NCBI RefSeq assembly: GCF_023053635.1
Contig: NC_086182.1
Location: 3,993,001-4,057,000, forward strand
DNA: 64,000 nt
Source of the DNA: Elgaria multicarinata webbii
Lineage: Eukaryota > Chordata > Lepidosauria > Squamata > Anguidae
Direction: 5' to 3'
Position numbers and translations under genes: made by a program. The notes under the pieces are model-generated. The model saw only the letters and a program-made list of their open reading frames with translations. It had not been told where the DNA came from and made no database searches. This document shows, piece by piece, positions 34,381 to 46,300 of this stretch (positions are counted from its first letter, which is position 1; every line of letters starts with the position of its first letter).

Positions 34381-35213
34381 CAATAGCCTTTGCTATCTTC
34401 CCTAGGAGCAGACGGATTAATTTTATCCAAAGCTTTTCATAGATTTAGCTGCTTCTGCTAATCTTGGGTATCACCTGTGCTAAGAGAAACTTGATAATAA
34501 CAGAGATCATGGGTGTAAGGTAGTCATGCGTTCTACTTCACATAGGACTGTTCTGTCTTTGAAGGCATCCTTGATTTGAAGGTCTGTCCAGTTGAAATCT
34601 GATAGGAGAGAGCCGGTTCCTTGAAGTTGTCCATCCAAAGTGAACAACCAGACACACAGCTCACCTGGTCACTGTTATTTTATATTTCTGTTTTAATTAT
34701 AGTAATTATTTCTAAACGTGCATCTATCCATACGAATTAGCATATACAAATTTAATGCAATTCTGTGCACTCTCTTGCCGTCCTTTTGGGTGATACATTT
34801 CTACATTTTTGGGTGATGTGCAAGTGGCTACTCTTTGTGTGTCATACACATTTTTAGCAGAAATCACAACAAAGCAAAGATGAATGGTTAAAAACAGTCA
34901 ACTGGGCCAAAAGAAATTAGCAGTTGGTTGGGGAGGGGGGGATTCAGGTCTCCTGCAGAAAAAGAAAAATTGCTCTAATTCAATAGCATCCCAATGTGGA
35001 ATGTTTACAAAATGCTCATTAAGAGAAAGGAGGCTCATGAGATAGCGGCAGAAATCTGGTGGACAGCTTACACTAGAGGAGATAAGAGAGTGAAAGCTAC
35101 CATAGGAGACACAACAGGCCATATCCAATTACTGAGACCTGGACAAAGGGGGTGGGGGAACAAGTTCCAAGCAAAGCGCTTCCAAACTTATCAACCGTCT
35201 GTGACACAAGCTG

Positions 35214-35240
35214 TATATATCCATTGCGGGCAGATAAAAT
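35214..35240 (+). promoter_or_regulatory. Candidate core promoter of BMP10
   Basis: TATATAT at 35214-35220 and a second A/T-rich GATAAAAT at 35233-35240 lie 63-90 bases upstream of the BMP10 start codon. Either could act as a TATA box and give a 5' leader of about 40-60 bases. Which is used cannot be decided from sequence. Confidence 0.4.
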
Positions 35241-35302
35241 AGCCACTTAGACAGCACCAGAGTGAACCTCCGTAGAGTCCTGAGGCCCGCTCAAGCAGAG
35301 TC

Positions 35303-35594
35303 ATGGAATCTGTAGCCTTTCAGATTTGGGCAATCTTCTCTTTTCTGGCCCACCTGGCAAATGGTAGCCCCATCATGGGTCTAGATGTGACTCGTCTGGA
35401 GAAAGATGTTCCGTTCATTGATGAACAAGATTTGCAAACTGTGTTGCTGAAGGCACTTAATCTGTCTGCCATCCCTCAGCAAGAGCGAGTCAAGGTGGAC
35501 CCTCCAGAATACATGTTAGAACTCTATAACAGGTTTGCCACTGATAAGATCTCTATGGCCTCGGGCAATATCGTTAGAAGCTTCAAAAATGAAG
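35303..35594 (+). CDS. BMP10: BMP10 coding exon 1
   Basis: Encodes the signal peptide and the first part of the prodomain through RSFKNE, ending one base into the next codon at donor GTAAGT. Between SPIM and LNLS it is about 14 residues shorter than human BMP10. Confidence 0.95.
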
Positions 35595-38500
35595 GTAAGT
35601 TCTGGAATCATCTAAATAAGCTTGGTAGGACCAAGCCTGGTATTTAACTGTCCGTTTTAGCCTGCCAAGTTTTCAATGACTAGATTAAGGGTGTGTTAGA
35701 GGAAAGGAAAAAATGACTGCAAAGCAGTCTAGTCGGCATATGTTGAGTTGGCTTAATTATTGTTTGATAGACCGTGCATCTTATCTGTCCAGCTTCTTGA
35801 CTTTCACACTGCAAGTCGTTTGAGCTGTATGCTGAATTTTTCAAATTCATGGAACACATCTGGCTATGCCATGCATAATTAGATTTTTAAATATCCATCT
35901 GATTTGAACCTCTAGTCATTTTGGGAACTAAATGGGGGACATTTTTTTTAAAAAAAGTCTCTTACTTAAAATGTCTGTACTAGGGCAGTCATGGTTCACC
36001 TTCTTCAGAATGAAACACAGTGGGAACAAACCTTTTGGCATTCTTCATACACATGTAGTATTGAAGCACTACTGTGACCTCACACAATTCCCATTCATCT
36101 CAATGGAATTTGTACTGAAGAGCTTCCAAATGGATTATGTCCATTGTTTGTATATTGCCCATGACACCTGGATCTTGTATCAACCACCCTGTTGTTTTGA
36201 ATATAATTCTATACAGATTAATATATTAATGATATGTGAACTACATGTCATTGGTGCTTACATAGACAAGGTGATCCTCAAACCAATGGATGTAATAGGC
36301 TGAGTGTACATTCAAAGGGACCTTTTGTTTCCCTTTAAATATTCAATATATTTTCAAAAAAACTATGCAATGGAAACATTTCTTTCCACCTAGAAGACTA
36401 CTGTGAATCTCTTAAGTCAATTAAAAGGAAGGTTTTGAAAGTCATATTGTGTGAAAACAGAAGATGTAGAATTCAATGTGCAAACAGCCCTCAGTCCATT
36501 ATTTTTCTTACTTTTTTCACATGTAATGAGCAGTATATATTCTGAGATTCTAGAACTGTACACACATTGATGTTTGATTTGTTCCTTCCATTTCTTTTTA
36601 ATATTGATGTAGAGCTGCTTTCCTTTCATGCAGCTTAGATGCTGGTGATTCTGTTATCATTTACAGGGATGGATTTAGGATGAGCAGAAAAAAATTGTTT
36701 CGATCATTGGTCAGTGGAACTAAAGTAGTTTAAAAATCCCAGCACTGTGCTTTAATTTGTTTGCGAGGAATTTGCAAACATGAAGTCATTCTTTTCTTTC
36801 TAAATATTTTGGTGCGGTGTGAAACATTCCCTGTAAAAATGATTTCATGGCACAGGTTTATCTAACATTAATAAAGTGCAACGTTATTCCACACAACTGA
36901 ACATGATTGCCTAAGTCTGAACACATCAGTCAGGCAGAGCTGCTAATGAAGGACACGTTCTTAACATAAGATGGGTGTGTGTCCCTTTTGCAGCAAGCGG
37001 CCCTTATTAAGATCATTTTAGCAGCTCAGTGCAAAAGCCACTTGGATTTAAGCTAATTTTAGACTACAATCCTATACCCACTTTTCTGGAAGAAATCCCC
37101 ATTTAACTCAATGGGACTTACTTCTGAGTTGAAATGTATAGAACTGTGCTGGAACATATATTACCTTTAATTTATTTTACATTAAAATGCTCTATCTCAA
37201 CTAACTGTTTGCTTTCATATATAGCAGCAAAGTGAAATAGATTATGATTGTAGCTGAAAATAGCCAAAATTATTGTCAAATATTAATACATTTATTATTA
37301 TTAAATAAATAAATAAATAAATAAAGTCCGCTTTGTCAGATATACATCTGATGCTTCTAGTAATCAGATACATCATGATGTCTAGTCTACGAAAACTTAT
37401 GCCATAATCAGTTTGATAGTCTTTAAGGTGCTACAGTTGTTTTGACTGCATGCAACTGCTGAAGAGAGCCACCCTTCTGCACGTTGATTAAAAGAAATTA
37501 CTCCTAATGCACTCTTGAATGTTAAAGCCAAACCTTGGTCCAGTAAACCCCAGAGGTTTTTTTAATGGACTGTTCTCAAACCAGACTAGTCAAGTGTCTT
37601 TCATTAATTAACAAACAAACAAACTCCTGCACTATCAATTGCCAGGGTTGTGCGTTGCCTTGTGAAGCTCACTGTATTGAAATTTTACAATGTGTCTCTA
37701 CACGTTGTTCTCCTTTCCTGAAAAGCACAATTTTGCCCACTGAATCTGGCTGCCTCTTTTTCTGGGAGCCTCTTCTGAAAGCGATCGTGGCAAATTTTGC
37801 CACCATTTGGCAAACAATGGTCTTTTCTGATTTTGCATAAAGATTCTCTTCTCTGGTGGTCATCATGAGAAACACAAAAAAACCCAATCAGTTCAGATTG
37901 CAGAAAATCAGATCAAGTTCAATATCAGTTCCATAAGGGCCTTTAAGAAAAGATCTCTAGAACCTGTGACTCTTAGGTGAGAGTCAAACTAAATTCAATC
38001 TAGTTTAAATCTGTTGTATAGAAGTGCCTTCTAGGCATATTCCTTCCTTACTGGGTGCATGTTTCCATATATCCATAAAGAGCAGAAGTGTAATATGTAT
38101 GTTTGTTTTAAATTTTCAGAACATTTTTTGCAGCCCATCCATTTCAATAGAATACGGAGGTACCCTCTCCTTTTCAATGTGTCCATCCCTCACCATGAGA
38201 AGATAACCATGGCTGAACTGAGACTCTTCACCTTGGTGGAGGAGGACAGAATGCTCTTTGATGGTCTTGACAGGAAAGTCACCATTTTTGAAGTCTTGGA
38301 GAATGAACACGGAGGAGGGAAAGAGGAGAGGAAAATGAAAATGCTGGTGTCCAGGCATATCAACAGCACGGACAATGAATGGAAAACCTTTAACGTCACG
38401 GAGGCCATCAGGAAGCGCCATCACTTGGACTCAACTACTCATCGGCTAGTGGTGCAGATTGAGAACAAAGGGGGAGAGGAACCCAGTGGAGGAGGAAAAG

Positions 38501-39060
38501 TAGATATAGATATCAATCCAGAGACCAAACACAAACCTTTATTGATTGTGTTTTCAGATGATCATAGTCATCACAAGCAAGAGGAGAAGAATGAATTGAA
38601 TGAGATGATAGAGTATGAACAGATGCAAGATGTGGAGAACATGAACATGAATGACTTTCACACCAGCCCCAGTGAAGAGAAGCTGCTTCAAATTAGGTCC
38701 AACATCATCTACGACTCAACGTCCCGGATAAGGAGGAATGCCAAGGGCAGCAGCTGCAAAAAGACCTCGCTCCACGTGGATTTCAAGGAGATTGGCTGGG
38801 ATTCCTGGATCATTGCACCAGCAAGTTATGATGCCTATCAATGCAAGGGAACGTGCACCTTCCCGTTGGATGATCACCTCACGACCACCAACGCCATGGC
38901 CCGGACTTTGCTTCACTTGAATGATCCCCAGAAAGCTTCTCCGGCTTGTTGTGTACCTACCAAGCTGGCCCCCATCTCGTTGCTCTACTTAGAAAAAGGG
39001 GTGGTCACCTTCAAGCTAAACTATGAAGAAATGTTAGTGTCGGAATGTGGGTGCAGATAG
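35303..39060 (+). CDS. BMP10: Bone morphogenetic protein 10 precursor (two coding exons)
   Basis: Exons 35303-35594 and 38120-39060 join through a split Glu codon to 1233 bases, 410 residues (human 424). BMP10 is a secreted TGF-beta family ligand; in mammals it is made in the heart and signals through ALK1 and BMPR2. Residues 1-21 form a signal peptide ending before SPIM, as in human. The prodomain carries KVDPPEYMLELYNRFATDK and YPLLFNVSIPHHE, both near-identical to human, and Asn-X-Ser/Thr sites at 53 and in NVS, NST and NVT. RIRR at 300-303 is the furin site. The 107-residue mature domain has seven cysteines (mature 7, 36, 40, 71, 72, 104, 106) and GWDSWIIAP. It is one residue shorter than human between Cys40 and the CC pair. 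GDF2 is excluded by the NAKG start and the YLEKGVVTFK block. The start has a strong context (G at -3 and +4). Confidence 0.96.
35595..38119 (+). other. BMP10 intron
   Basis: A single 2.5-kb intron with GTAAGT donor and TTTTCAG acceptor, phase 1, at the same protein position as in human BMP10. The first 1.4 kb is free of recognised repeats. The rest carries a short palindromic repeat at 37061-37156, a (TAAA)n tail near 37289-37325 and a CTTTAAGGTGCTAC-type fragment near 37375-37445. Confidence 0.85.
37061..37156. mobile_element. Short palindromic interspersed repeat, family F
   Basis: ACTACAATCCTATACCCACT, CCATTTAACTCAATGGGACTTACTTCTGAG and TATAGAACTGTGCTG are the familiar blocks of a repeat common in reptile genomes whose two halves are roughly inverted. 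A second copy lies at 59822-59918. Confidence 0.6.
38120..39060 (+). CDS. BMP10: BMP10 coding exon 2, prodomain end and mature ligand
   Basis: Starts after acceptor AATTTTCAG. Encodes the remaining prodomain, the RIRR processing site and the whole cystine-knot domain ending SECGCR and TAG. The stretch LTTTNAMARTLLHL replaces the usual LTPTKHAIIQALVHL. Confidence 0.96.
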
Positions 39061-39377
39061 TAGCAGCATGCCTCTCGCATAGTGCCGTGGGGCCTTCTGA
39101 GTATTTAATTGTTTCCTCTGTAAATTTGTACAGTTTCAATTTGTACAGGTCTAATGATCTTATTTAACGAGGTGTGTACAGATAATCTGAGACATAGGAA
39201 ATGGGATTAGAGGGGTGTATATTTGCTGCCATGGTTGGATTGGTGAAAGAGGATTTGGCTGTTTTGCTTCATCCAACAGCCAATCTACACAATTAGCAGA
39301 CTCCAGTGGTCATGTAAAAACAACAACAACACCTTAAACTATACTACTTCAGACGCCAGGTGAAGCCACCTCCATAT

Positions 39378-39383
39378 AATAAA
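39378..39383 (+). promoter_or_regulatory. Candidate BMP10 polyadenylation signal
   Basis: First canonical AATAAA after the BMP10 stop codon, 318 bases downstream. A longer 3' UTR is possible: A/T-rich, repeat-free sequence continues beyond it and again at about 41380-41580. Confidence 0.5.
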
Positions 39384-41625
39384 CTTGCTTGCCCATTGAA
39401 AACTAGCTTATCAGAAGGGTTTGGCCTAGTCACTGATGCCCTCCTCCAGTCAGAAAGCATTCAAAAATATAAGCCACCCCCTCTGCACCCTGAAGTGGTA
39501 CAGTCTAGGAACTGCTAAACCACTCAATTCTCCTTACTGTATAAACTAGCCCCGAGCCTGGGCCACTGAGAGTTAAGTCCCCACTTTTTGCTAGTTTCAA
39601 CACATGTATCAAAAGTAGAATATGCGGAATATCATGCATATAATAATAATAATATATTTATTTCTTACCTGCCTCTCCCTTTGGATCGAGGCGGGGAACA
39701 ACATTAGTACAGGAATCAATACATCTTAAAATATGAAGGACATTACTTTTAAAAAGGTATCTCTGAGAATAAACTGTATTAATGTAATGGTAACAATATT
39801 GTGATATGTTCAGAGGAAAAGAAAACATCCAACCTATTAGCTGAGCATGCAGGTTGGATGCCAACCACCACCTCCCTTCGGTTTAAAGTGCAAAAACTTG
39901 CAATGCTTGTGTGCATTTCCCCCTGACTTTGTAGAGCATCTTAGCAGAAGATAGATTCCCACTACTATGGATTTGCCTGGCTCAGTTAAAACACATGGGC
40001 TGCGTGTTGATTCACAAGGAACACCACCAGTTCGTACCTATATAGGGACATGTATTCACTACACCAAACTCCCCCAACCCAGCTCCTCCAGATGTGCTGA
40101 TCCTTGGCCTTGTCATCTCACACATCTGGAAGCTGCCGGGTTGGGGAAGAGCAGCGTCCTAGAACTTCAAAGCCCTAGGTGCCACTGGTGTGCCATCTGC
40201 CCTTTTGACCAGGCCTCTCAGCTCTAGTTTCCATTGTGCAGAGGCAGCCTACCTCTAAGTAGCCACTGCTGGGGGGAAACTACAGTGGGGGGGGGGGCTT
40301 TTGCCCTGATGCCGTGCTTGTGAGCAGCAGAGGTATTTGGCTGGAATCTGAATGCTGAAGCCTTGGTCCGGTCCAGCAGCATTCTGTTCTTTTGACATGG
40401 TTTGTCTCCACCTAGTTTGTCCAGGTGTGCAGTTGTAAGAAATGATTGGGCAGGTGCATTCCCAACTTATCTCCTGCCACTCAAGCTGAGCCAAAATTTA
40501 TCAGAGGGGATTTTGCAAGTATTGCTTGTCATGTAAGGCTGAGAAAGGTTATATCTGCCAACCCATGCCTTCTTCTGCACAATCTTTACGTAAAGGTACT
40601 CCTGCTACCCCTCACCACTTCAAGATTGTTCTACACAGTCCATTTGGTGCAGCCCTCTGGAAAGCTTTATCCAAAGACCAGCCATACCTCTAAAAGCTTG
40701 TTTCTGGTTGCATACAGGCTGGCTTTCAGGGTGCAATTCAATGTGCAATGCCTGCTGCACCTTGCAAGAACTGCATTCTTTGGTTGTGCAAATGACCTAC
40801 TCTATGGCAGTCATCAGAATTAGACCAACAAAAGATCAGCAGGGAGGAATTTGTCTCCTCAAGACCTACTGTCCTCTGCTTCTTTCTTAAGTTTCTACAG
40901 CGGGGAGAATTATATTGCGCTTCATAGAAAAAATGGAATATCTCTACAAGCAGACAGGGACTTTTCCTTTATGCAGCTGTCAATTCACAAGACCATTCTT
41001 GACTCTCCACTTCAACTGTATACGATGGAGTCACATGTCATGTTTCCACCACTCTTCTCCAACAAATCGTTGCGATAAGAAGGTGTCGGAGCCCAGAAGC
41101 AATAGGCCTGCTGCTTTATTTATACTAAGCTGGAAATTTGTCAGATTCTTTGGAAAGTGTAATTGACACTGACTCCCCTGGCCTCAGCTACAGCTCCCCT
41201 GCCTCCATTTTACACTTTTAAGGCAAAGCTATCTTCCCTGAATGAGATAACAGACTTGTCTTTGAAAGAACAGTCTATGACTCTTCAGGGGAATCGACGC
41301 AAAAGACACGGTCAAGGACTCGCTCAGACCAGCTTCACCTACAACCATGCAGCCATTATTTATTGACCTATTTATTGACTGTCGCCCTTGTAATATAATG
41401 TAGAATACAAAACGTTTTATTTTTGTGCTTATATATCAAACACACTCGGATAATCTTGTGTACTGAACCATATGCAGATTTTGATGCTAATAGCTGCAAA
41501 AAAAAATGTTATGGACTTTCTGGGTCATTTTGTTTGTAAATATATCATTTGTCTTCAGAAAAAAAAATTCTCAGTGTAATACAAAATATAGTGGCATCCA
41601 GAATATAGCGCTCCCCCCCCCCTTT
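39384..41625. other. Downstream of BMP10: intergenic with small repeats
   Basis: A reversed LINE tail with (ATA)n lies at 39640-39700 and a family B palindromic fragment at 40068-40153. The rest shows no supportable gene. Confidence 0.4.
40068..40153. mobile_element. Palindromic MITE fragment, family B
   Basis: CCCCAACCCAGCTCCTCCAG at the left pairs with CTGGAAGCTGCCGGGTTGGGG at the right, including CAGATGTG and its inverse CACATCTG. The centre is shortened compared with 50964-51093. Confidence 0.65.
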
Positions 41626-41936
41626 TGAGCCTCGTGTGGCACAGAGTGGTAAGTGGCAGTTACTGCAGCCGAAACTCTCCCCACGGCCTGAGTTCGATCC
41701 CAGCGGAAGCTGGTTCTCAGGCAGCCAGCTCAGGTCGACTCAGCCTTCCATCCTTCCGAAGTGGGTAAAATGAGTCCCCAGCTAGCTGGGGGAAAGGTAA
41801 CCGCGACTGGGGAAGGCAATAGCAAACCACCCCGCTACAAAGTCTGCCAAGAAAATGTCAGCAAAAGCAGGTGTCCCTCAAGGAGTCAGCAGTGACTCAA
41901 GTGCTTGCACGAGAGGTTCCTTTCCTTTTGACTAGC
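41626..41936 (+). mobile_element. Sauria-type SINE
   Basis: A tRNA-like head (GCCTCGTGTGGCACAGAGTGG, then GAGTTCGATCCC as B box), the body blocks GTCGACTCAGCCTTCCATCC, GTAAAATGAGTCCCCAGCT, GGGGAAAGGTAACCGCGACTGGGGAAGGCAATAGCAAACCACCCCG, and the ending AGTGACTCAAGTGCTTGCACGAGAGGTTCCTTTCCTTT. This family is restricted to squamates and tuatara, so it is the best single clue to the host. Confidence 0.85.
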
Positions 41937-42447
41937 CTAAAAGGTTCTTGTGCACAGTGGACAGAAAGAAGGTCCATGTACAATTCCCCACATGACACAA
42001 AAGTTGAGAGCTGGTGATGTCACCACTATATTCTAACCCTTCTAGAATGTTCTGCTTCCTGCCATTCTACCAACCCTAAGATCTGCTGCCCTAGCCCTTC
42101 CAGTTTGACCTGGAAGCAGTTGACGATGGTATCCTGCAGTTGCTATGAAACCACAAAGCAGAGTGGGCCTCGCAGGTTGGCATAGTCAGGCACTTGCTCA
42201 GGTGCCCATTGCCTGCCATGACCACACCACCATTGGGAGCCCCACCTGGCACTGCTGCCACGACTTCTGCCATTGCCACCCTGCCCAGTGCTGCTGCTGC
42301 GGCAGCTAAGTGATAGTTGATTGGCTCCCATCCAAAGGCCAGTCATTGGGTAAGGGGTGACTGGAGGGAGCAGAAGGACTATCTGCAATGGCAGTGCTGG
42401 ATTGGGGCCTCCTACGCCAGCAGGAGCAACAGCGGTGTGGGGCAGGG

Positions 42448-42661
42448 AGAATGGAAGGCTGGTGGCTCTGATGTCAGCGGGGTGGTGAATCCTCCTGAGT
42501 TTTCATCAGAACCAGTCAGGATTCTAAAGGAGCTCTCCAAGGTGCTTCATATTCTGCGCTGCTCCACCCCTTGGAGAGCTCCTTTAGAGTTCTGACTGGT
42601 TCTGACTGAAACCTTTAGCAGCTTCACTGCCCTACTGATATCAGAGTCACCAGCTTCCACT
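42448..42661. mobile_element. hAT-type MITE, family A, full length
   Basis: AAGGCTGGTGGCTCTGATGTCAGCGGGG on the left is answered by CCCTACTGATATCAGAGTCACCAGCTTCCA on the right. The inner arms GAGCTCTCCAAGG and CCTTGGAGAGCTCC meet around a short loop near 42545-42575. No clean 8-bp duplication was found. Confidence 0.78.
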
Positions 42662-42817
42662 AGCAAGGAGCCCATTGGTAGCACCCATGCTGAGGGCCCA
42701 ACGAAGCCTGGCATAATGCTTAAAATACCTGGCCAATGGGGTGGCAGCAACCCAGTTAGTAGTGAGAGAGGAAATATGGTCATGAGCTATAAGCTTCTGA
42801 GTAGATCAATTTGACCA

Positions 42818-42826
42818 TTATTATTA

Positions 42827-42857
<31 letters not shown>

Positions 42858-43020
42858 TTTATATAGCACCATCAATGTACATGGTGCTGTACAGAGTAAA
42901 ACAGTAAATAGCAAGGCCCTGCCGCATAGGCTTACAATCTAAAAAAGTCATAGTAAAACAATAAGGAGGGGAAGAGAATGCCAACAGGCACAGGGTAGGG
43001 TAAAACTAACAGTATAAAGT
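42818..43020 (-). mobile_element. L2-like LINE 3' end
   Basis: Reverse of the L2-like terminus: (ATT)n, TTTATATAGCACCATCAATG, TACATGGTGCTGTACAGAGTAAAACAGTAAATAGCAAG, GCATAGGCTTACAATCT. It matches the ends at 17762 and 25470. Confidence 0.9.
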
Positions 43021-43089
43021 CCGCACAAAGGGCAAGCTGGCCTTGGCAACCATTTGAGAACCATCTCTCAGTTGTTAATGAAAGAGAAC

Positions 43090-43385
43090 ATTGTCATAGA
43101 ATAGCAGAGTTGGAAGGGGCCTACAAGGCCATCAAGTCCAACCCCCTGTTCAATGCAGGAATCCACCTTACAGCATACTTGACAGATGGTTGTCCATCTG
43201 GCTCTTGAAGGCCTCTAGAGTGGGAGAGCCCACAACTTCCCTAGGTGACTGATTCCATTGTCGTACTGCTCTAACAGTCAGGAAGTTTTTCCTGATGTCC
43301 ACTGGAATCTGGCTTCCTTTAACTTCAGCCCGTTATTCCGTGTCCTGCACTCTGGGAGGATCGAGAAGAGATCCAATCAATCTAT
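43090..43385 (-). mobile_element. CR1 LINE 3' end
   Basis: Reverse of the CR1 terminus (TCATAGAATAGCAGAGTTGGAAGGGG...) running back into the C-terminal coding region (minus strand: CTGTTAGAGCAGTACGACAATGGAATCAGTCACC). It aligns with 9330-9617. Confidence 0.9.
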
Positions 43386-46300
43386 CCTCAGTGGACAGAG
43401 ATGACAGGCAGGATCCATAAAGCACAATTCAGCAAACCAGAGCAAAGACAGGGAAGGTCTCTGTGAGTGAAGGGGAACAGTGGAATACATGGGACTTCTA
43501 CAACTCCTGCAACGTCTTTTACAACAACCAACAGGCTCAACCAACGCTAGCAGAGAATTACCATTTCTTCGATTCTAAGATGCACTTTCCCCCATATAAA
43601 CATCTCTAAAAATGGGGTGCGTCTTAGAATCGCAGGTGTGTCTTAGGGTTTTTTTTTCTGTTGGTGGTACTGAAATTAGTGTGCGTCTTACAATCGATGG
43701 CATCTTACAATCGAAGAAATACGGTAGGCGCTTTATCTCCAGTTATGCTGGACTATCTTGTCTTGTAGGGCAGAGGGCAGAACCACTTTCAGCCCAAGGG
43801 CCACGAGCCATTTTGGACATCTTCTTGGAGGCCGCATTCCAGGGCTGGACAGGACTGAAGGCAAAAGGTGTGGGGCCATAAAACCAAAAATACCGACATA
43901 TTTGAGATGGAGGATGCAATCCTATGGAGATAGTCATCACCATCCGAACTCGGAGGCTGACGCCTATCCAGTGCAGGGCGGCTGGAGCATGGAGATGATG
44001 TTCAGCAATGTGCTCCGACTGCCCTGCATTTTTAGCTAGAGGGGCGATTTTGCCTGTCTAGCCGGGGAGCAATGGAGTGGGTGGAGGAGAGGCTGTCCGG
44101 CACATAGGAAGCCACATAAGGTGTCTTTCGTGGTCTCAGCCCTTCCCTGCCCCCTTTTGCCCTTTCTGTGCTCCCTTGTAGCTGATGCAGTGAGAACCAT
44201 GCCTGCTATGAGGGGGGAAGGGAGCACAGGTTCTGGGAACAGAGGTCTGAGCCCTGGCTCCTATCTTGGTTTTCGTAAACTGAAACCATCCTATGACTGT
44301 ATAGACAGTGGAGCTGTCTATACGCGCTTAAAGCCCCGCGGTGCTATGCTAGTTATATGACACAGACACAGATTTGCAGTCACTGTGGGGCTTTACCACA
44401 AAGCTGCACAGTAAAAAAGTTGGGGACTTATCCCAACTTTTTGGGTAGGAGTGAGGTCACCTCAGCTCTTCCGCCATCTGACCTTGTTCCGGGGCTGATC
44501 TGGTGGGCAGTCTTGGTGGAAGGCAACTGGCGATTGGTCACAGGAAACCAGGAAGAGGGAGGGGAGCAGCTCTGGTACCAGATGACCACCAGAAATCCTG
44601 CGCTCCCCCCTTGTCATCAGGATTAACTGATGCCACCCCGGATAAGGGAAACCATGGGGTTTTGGGGTGCAGTGGTGCCAACTGAGCACCATGAAGAAAG
44701 CCCCTTGTCTTGTGGCCAATAGGATTGAGGCCTAATACTCTTACTGCCAGGAACTCAGCTTTAGAAGAGGCATTTCAACTTTTAGAATGACGGGGTGGGG
44801 GGACTGCAACTCCCAGGAAACCACCAAACAGTTGGTGGTTTGGGGAAAAGGGAGTGGGATTTGGGAAAAGAGGCCATGGCCTTCTGGGGACCTCTGAAGG
44901 GCTGTATTTAGGCCATGGGCCCGTTGTAGGGTAATAATTCCCCCCTCCCCTTGCCCTGGGGTACATGTACAACATACACTTACAGTCACCCCGACTTTTA
45001 ATTTTTTTAAACACACACCTGCTATCTATACTATAACTAAGTGCATAAATCCTCGTTAAAATGTCCTGGCATACAGTTCATTCCCTTAACCACTCTGACA
45101 CGCTAGCTCTTCACACCGGCGCTGGTCCAACCTTCCCTGTCCCCTCCGTCTCCTACAATCATGGTCTTGCCAGCTGTTCGCCTTGCTTGAAGACCCGGGC
45201 CTGAGACTGTGCTTTTCCTTCAGCTCCTGGACCTTTGCTCCTTTGGCTTTTTTGCAGTGTTTTTGGCCGTGGGAAGAAAAACCAGTGAAGCAGGTGAATG
45301 CCTCAGTAGGCCAAGAGCCTTACTGGGTGGCAGCTGCTGAACAGCCTTTGTATGGGTTTCTGTGAATGATAGCTATCTATGGTCTTTTACAGTAATGAAA
45401 GCGAGCTAGAATGTTGGTTGGATACTGGGAGTTTCATCAGACGTTCTTATGGTAACCATTTGAAATGGAAACACTTTCATTAGGAAATCGTTGGTTTCCG
45501 TTAGTTTATTATTCCATTAGTTTATTATTCTTGAAGTACAGCCATTTTTGCCCTCTACAACTGTCTACTAAGCCTTAATTCTGTGGGAAAGGAACTGAGA
45601 CTTGGGCAGGGGGAATGAAGGGGCAACTGCCAGGGGGATAGGGTGGGGAAATAGCCATTTTGCAGATGGAATGAAGAGAGGATTTTTTATTTTGGCCGGT
45701 GGTTCTTTTCACTGACGACGCTATTCCAGGGCTCTGAAGCACACTCGTTTGCTCTGGGGGACTGATGCTGCTGAGCACACTAGAGGTGTTTCCAGACAGG
45801 ATTTTATGGCAACTTTGCCTTGCTTCATTCACGGCATTTTGTGGGGGTGGGGCGGGTTCCAGATGTCGTTGTGTTCAACTCCTGACCCTCCAGTGTTTAC
45901 ATTCTACTTCTCCCATCTTTTTTCTTACTGCAGAAAATCTGTTAAGAGGGAAAGAAAAAAAGACGTAGCTGCTCGTTGCCCCTCTCATTGGTAGTGCCAG
46001 GAGCTCTCCGTCTGGAAAGCCCCCCTAATGCTCCTTGCTCCAACATACTCATTGAGCAAATTGGTAGATGGAAATATTAGAAAGACATTATCAGCCTCCA
46101 GGACTGTCTCCCATCACAGGGAAAGAGGCTCTGAAAAGAGCCCCCCCCCTTGGGAAAGTCCAACCAGTCGGGGAAGCAGACGGAGCTGCCCCGTTTTATA
46201 ATTATACAGATAAATGTGACTTTTACAGTCTTTTGCTGCACTGCAAAAATAGGTTATCGTAACAAGGTGACACCCTAAAAATCACCAAGGGGTGGGGGGA

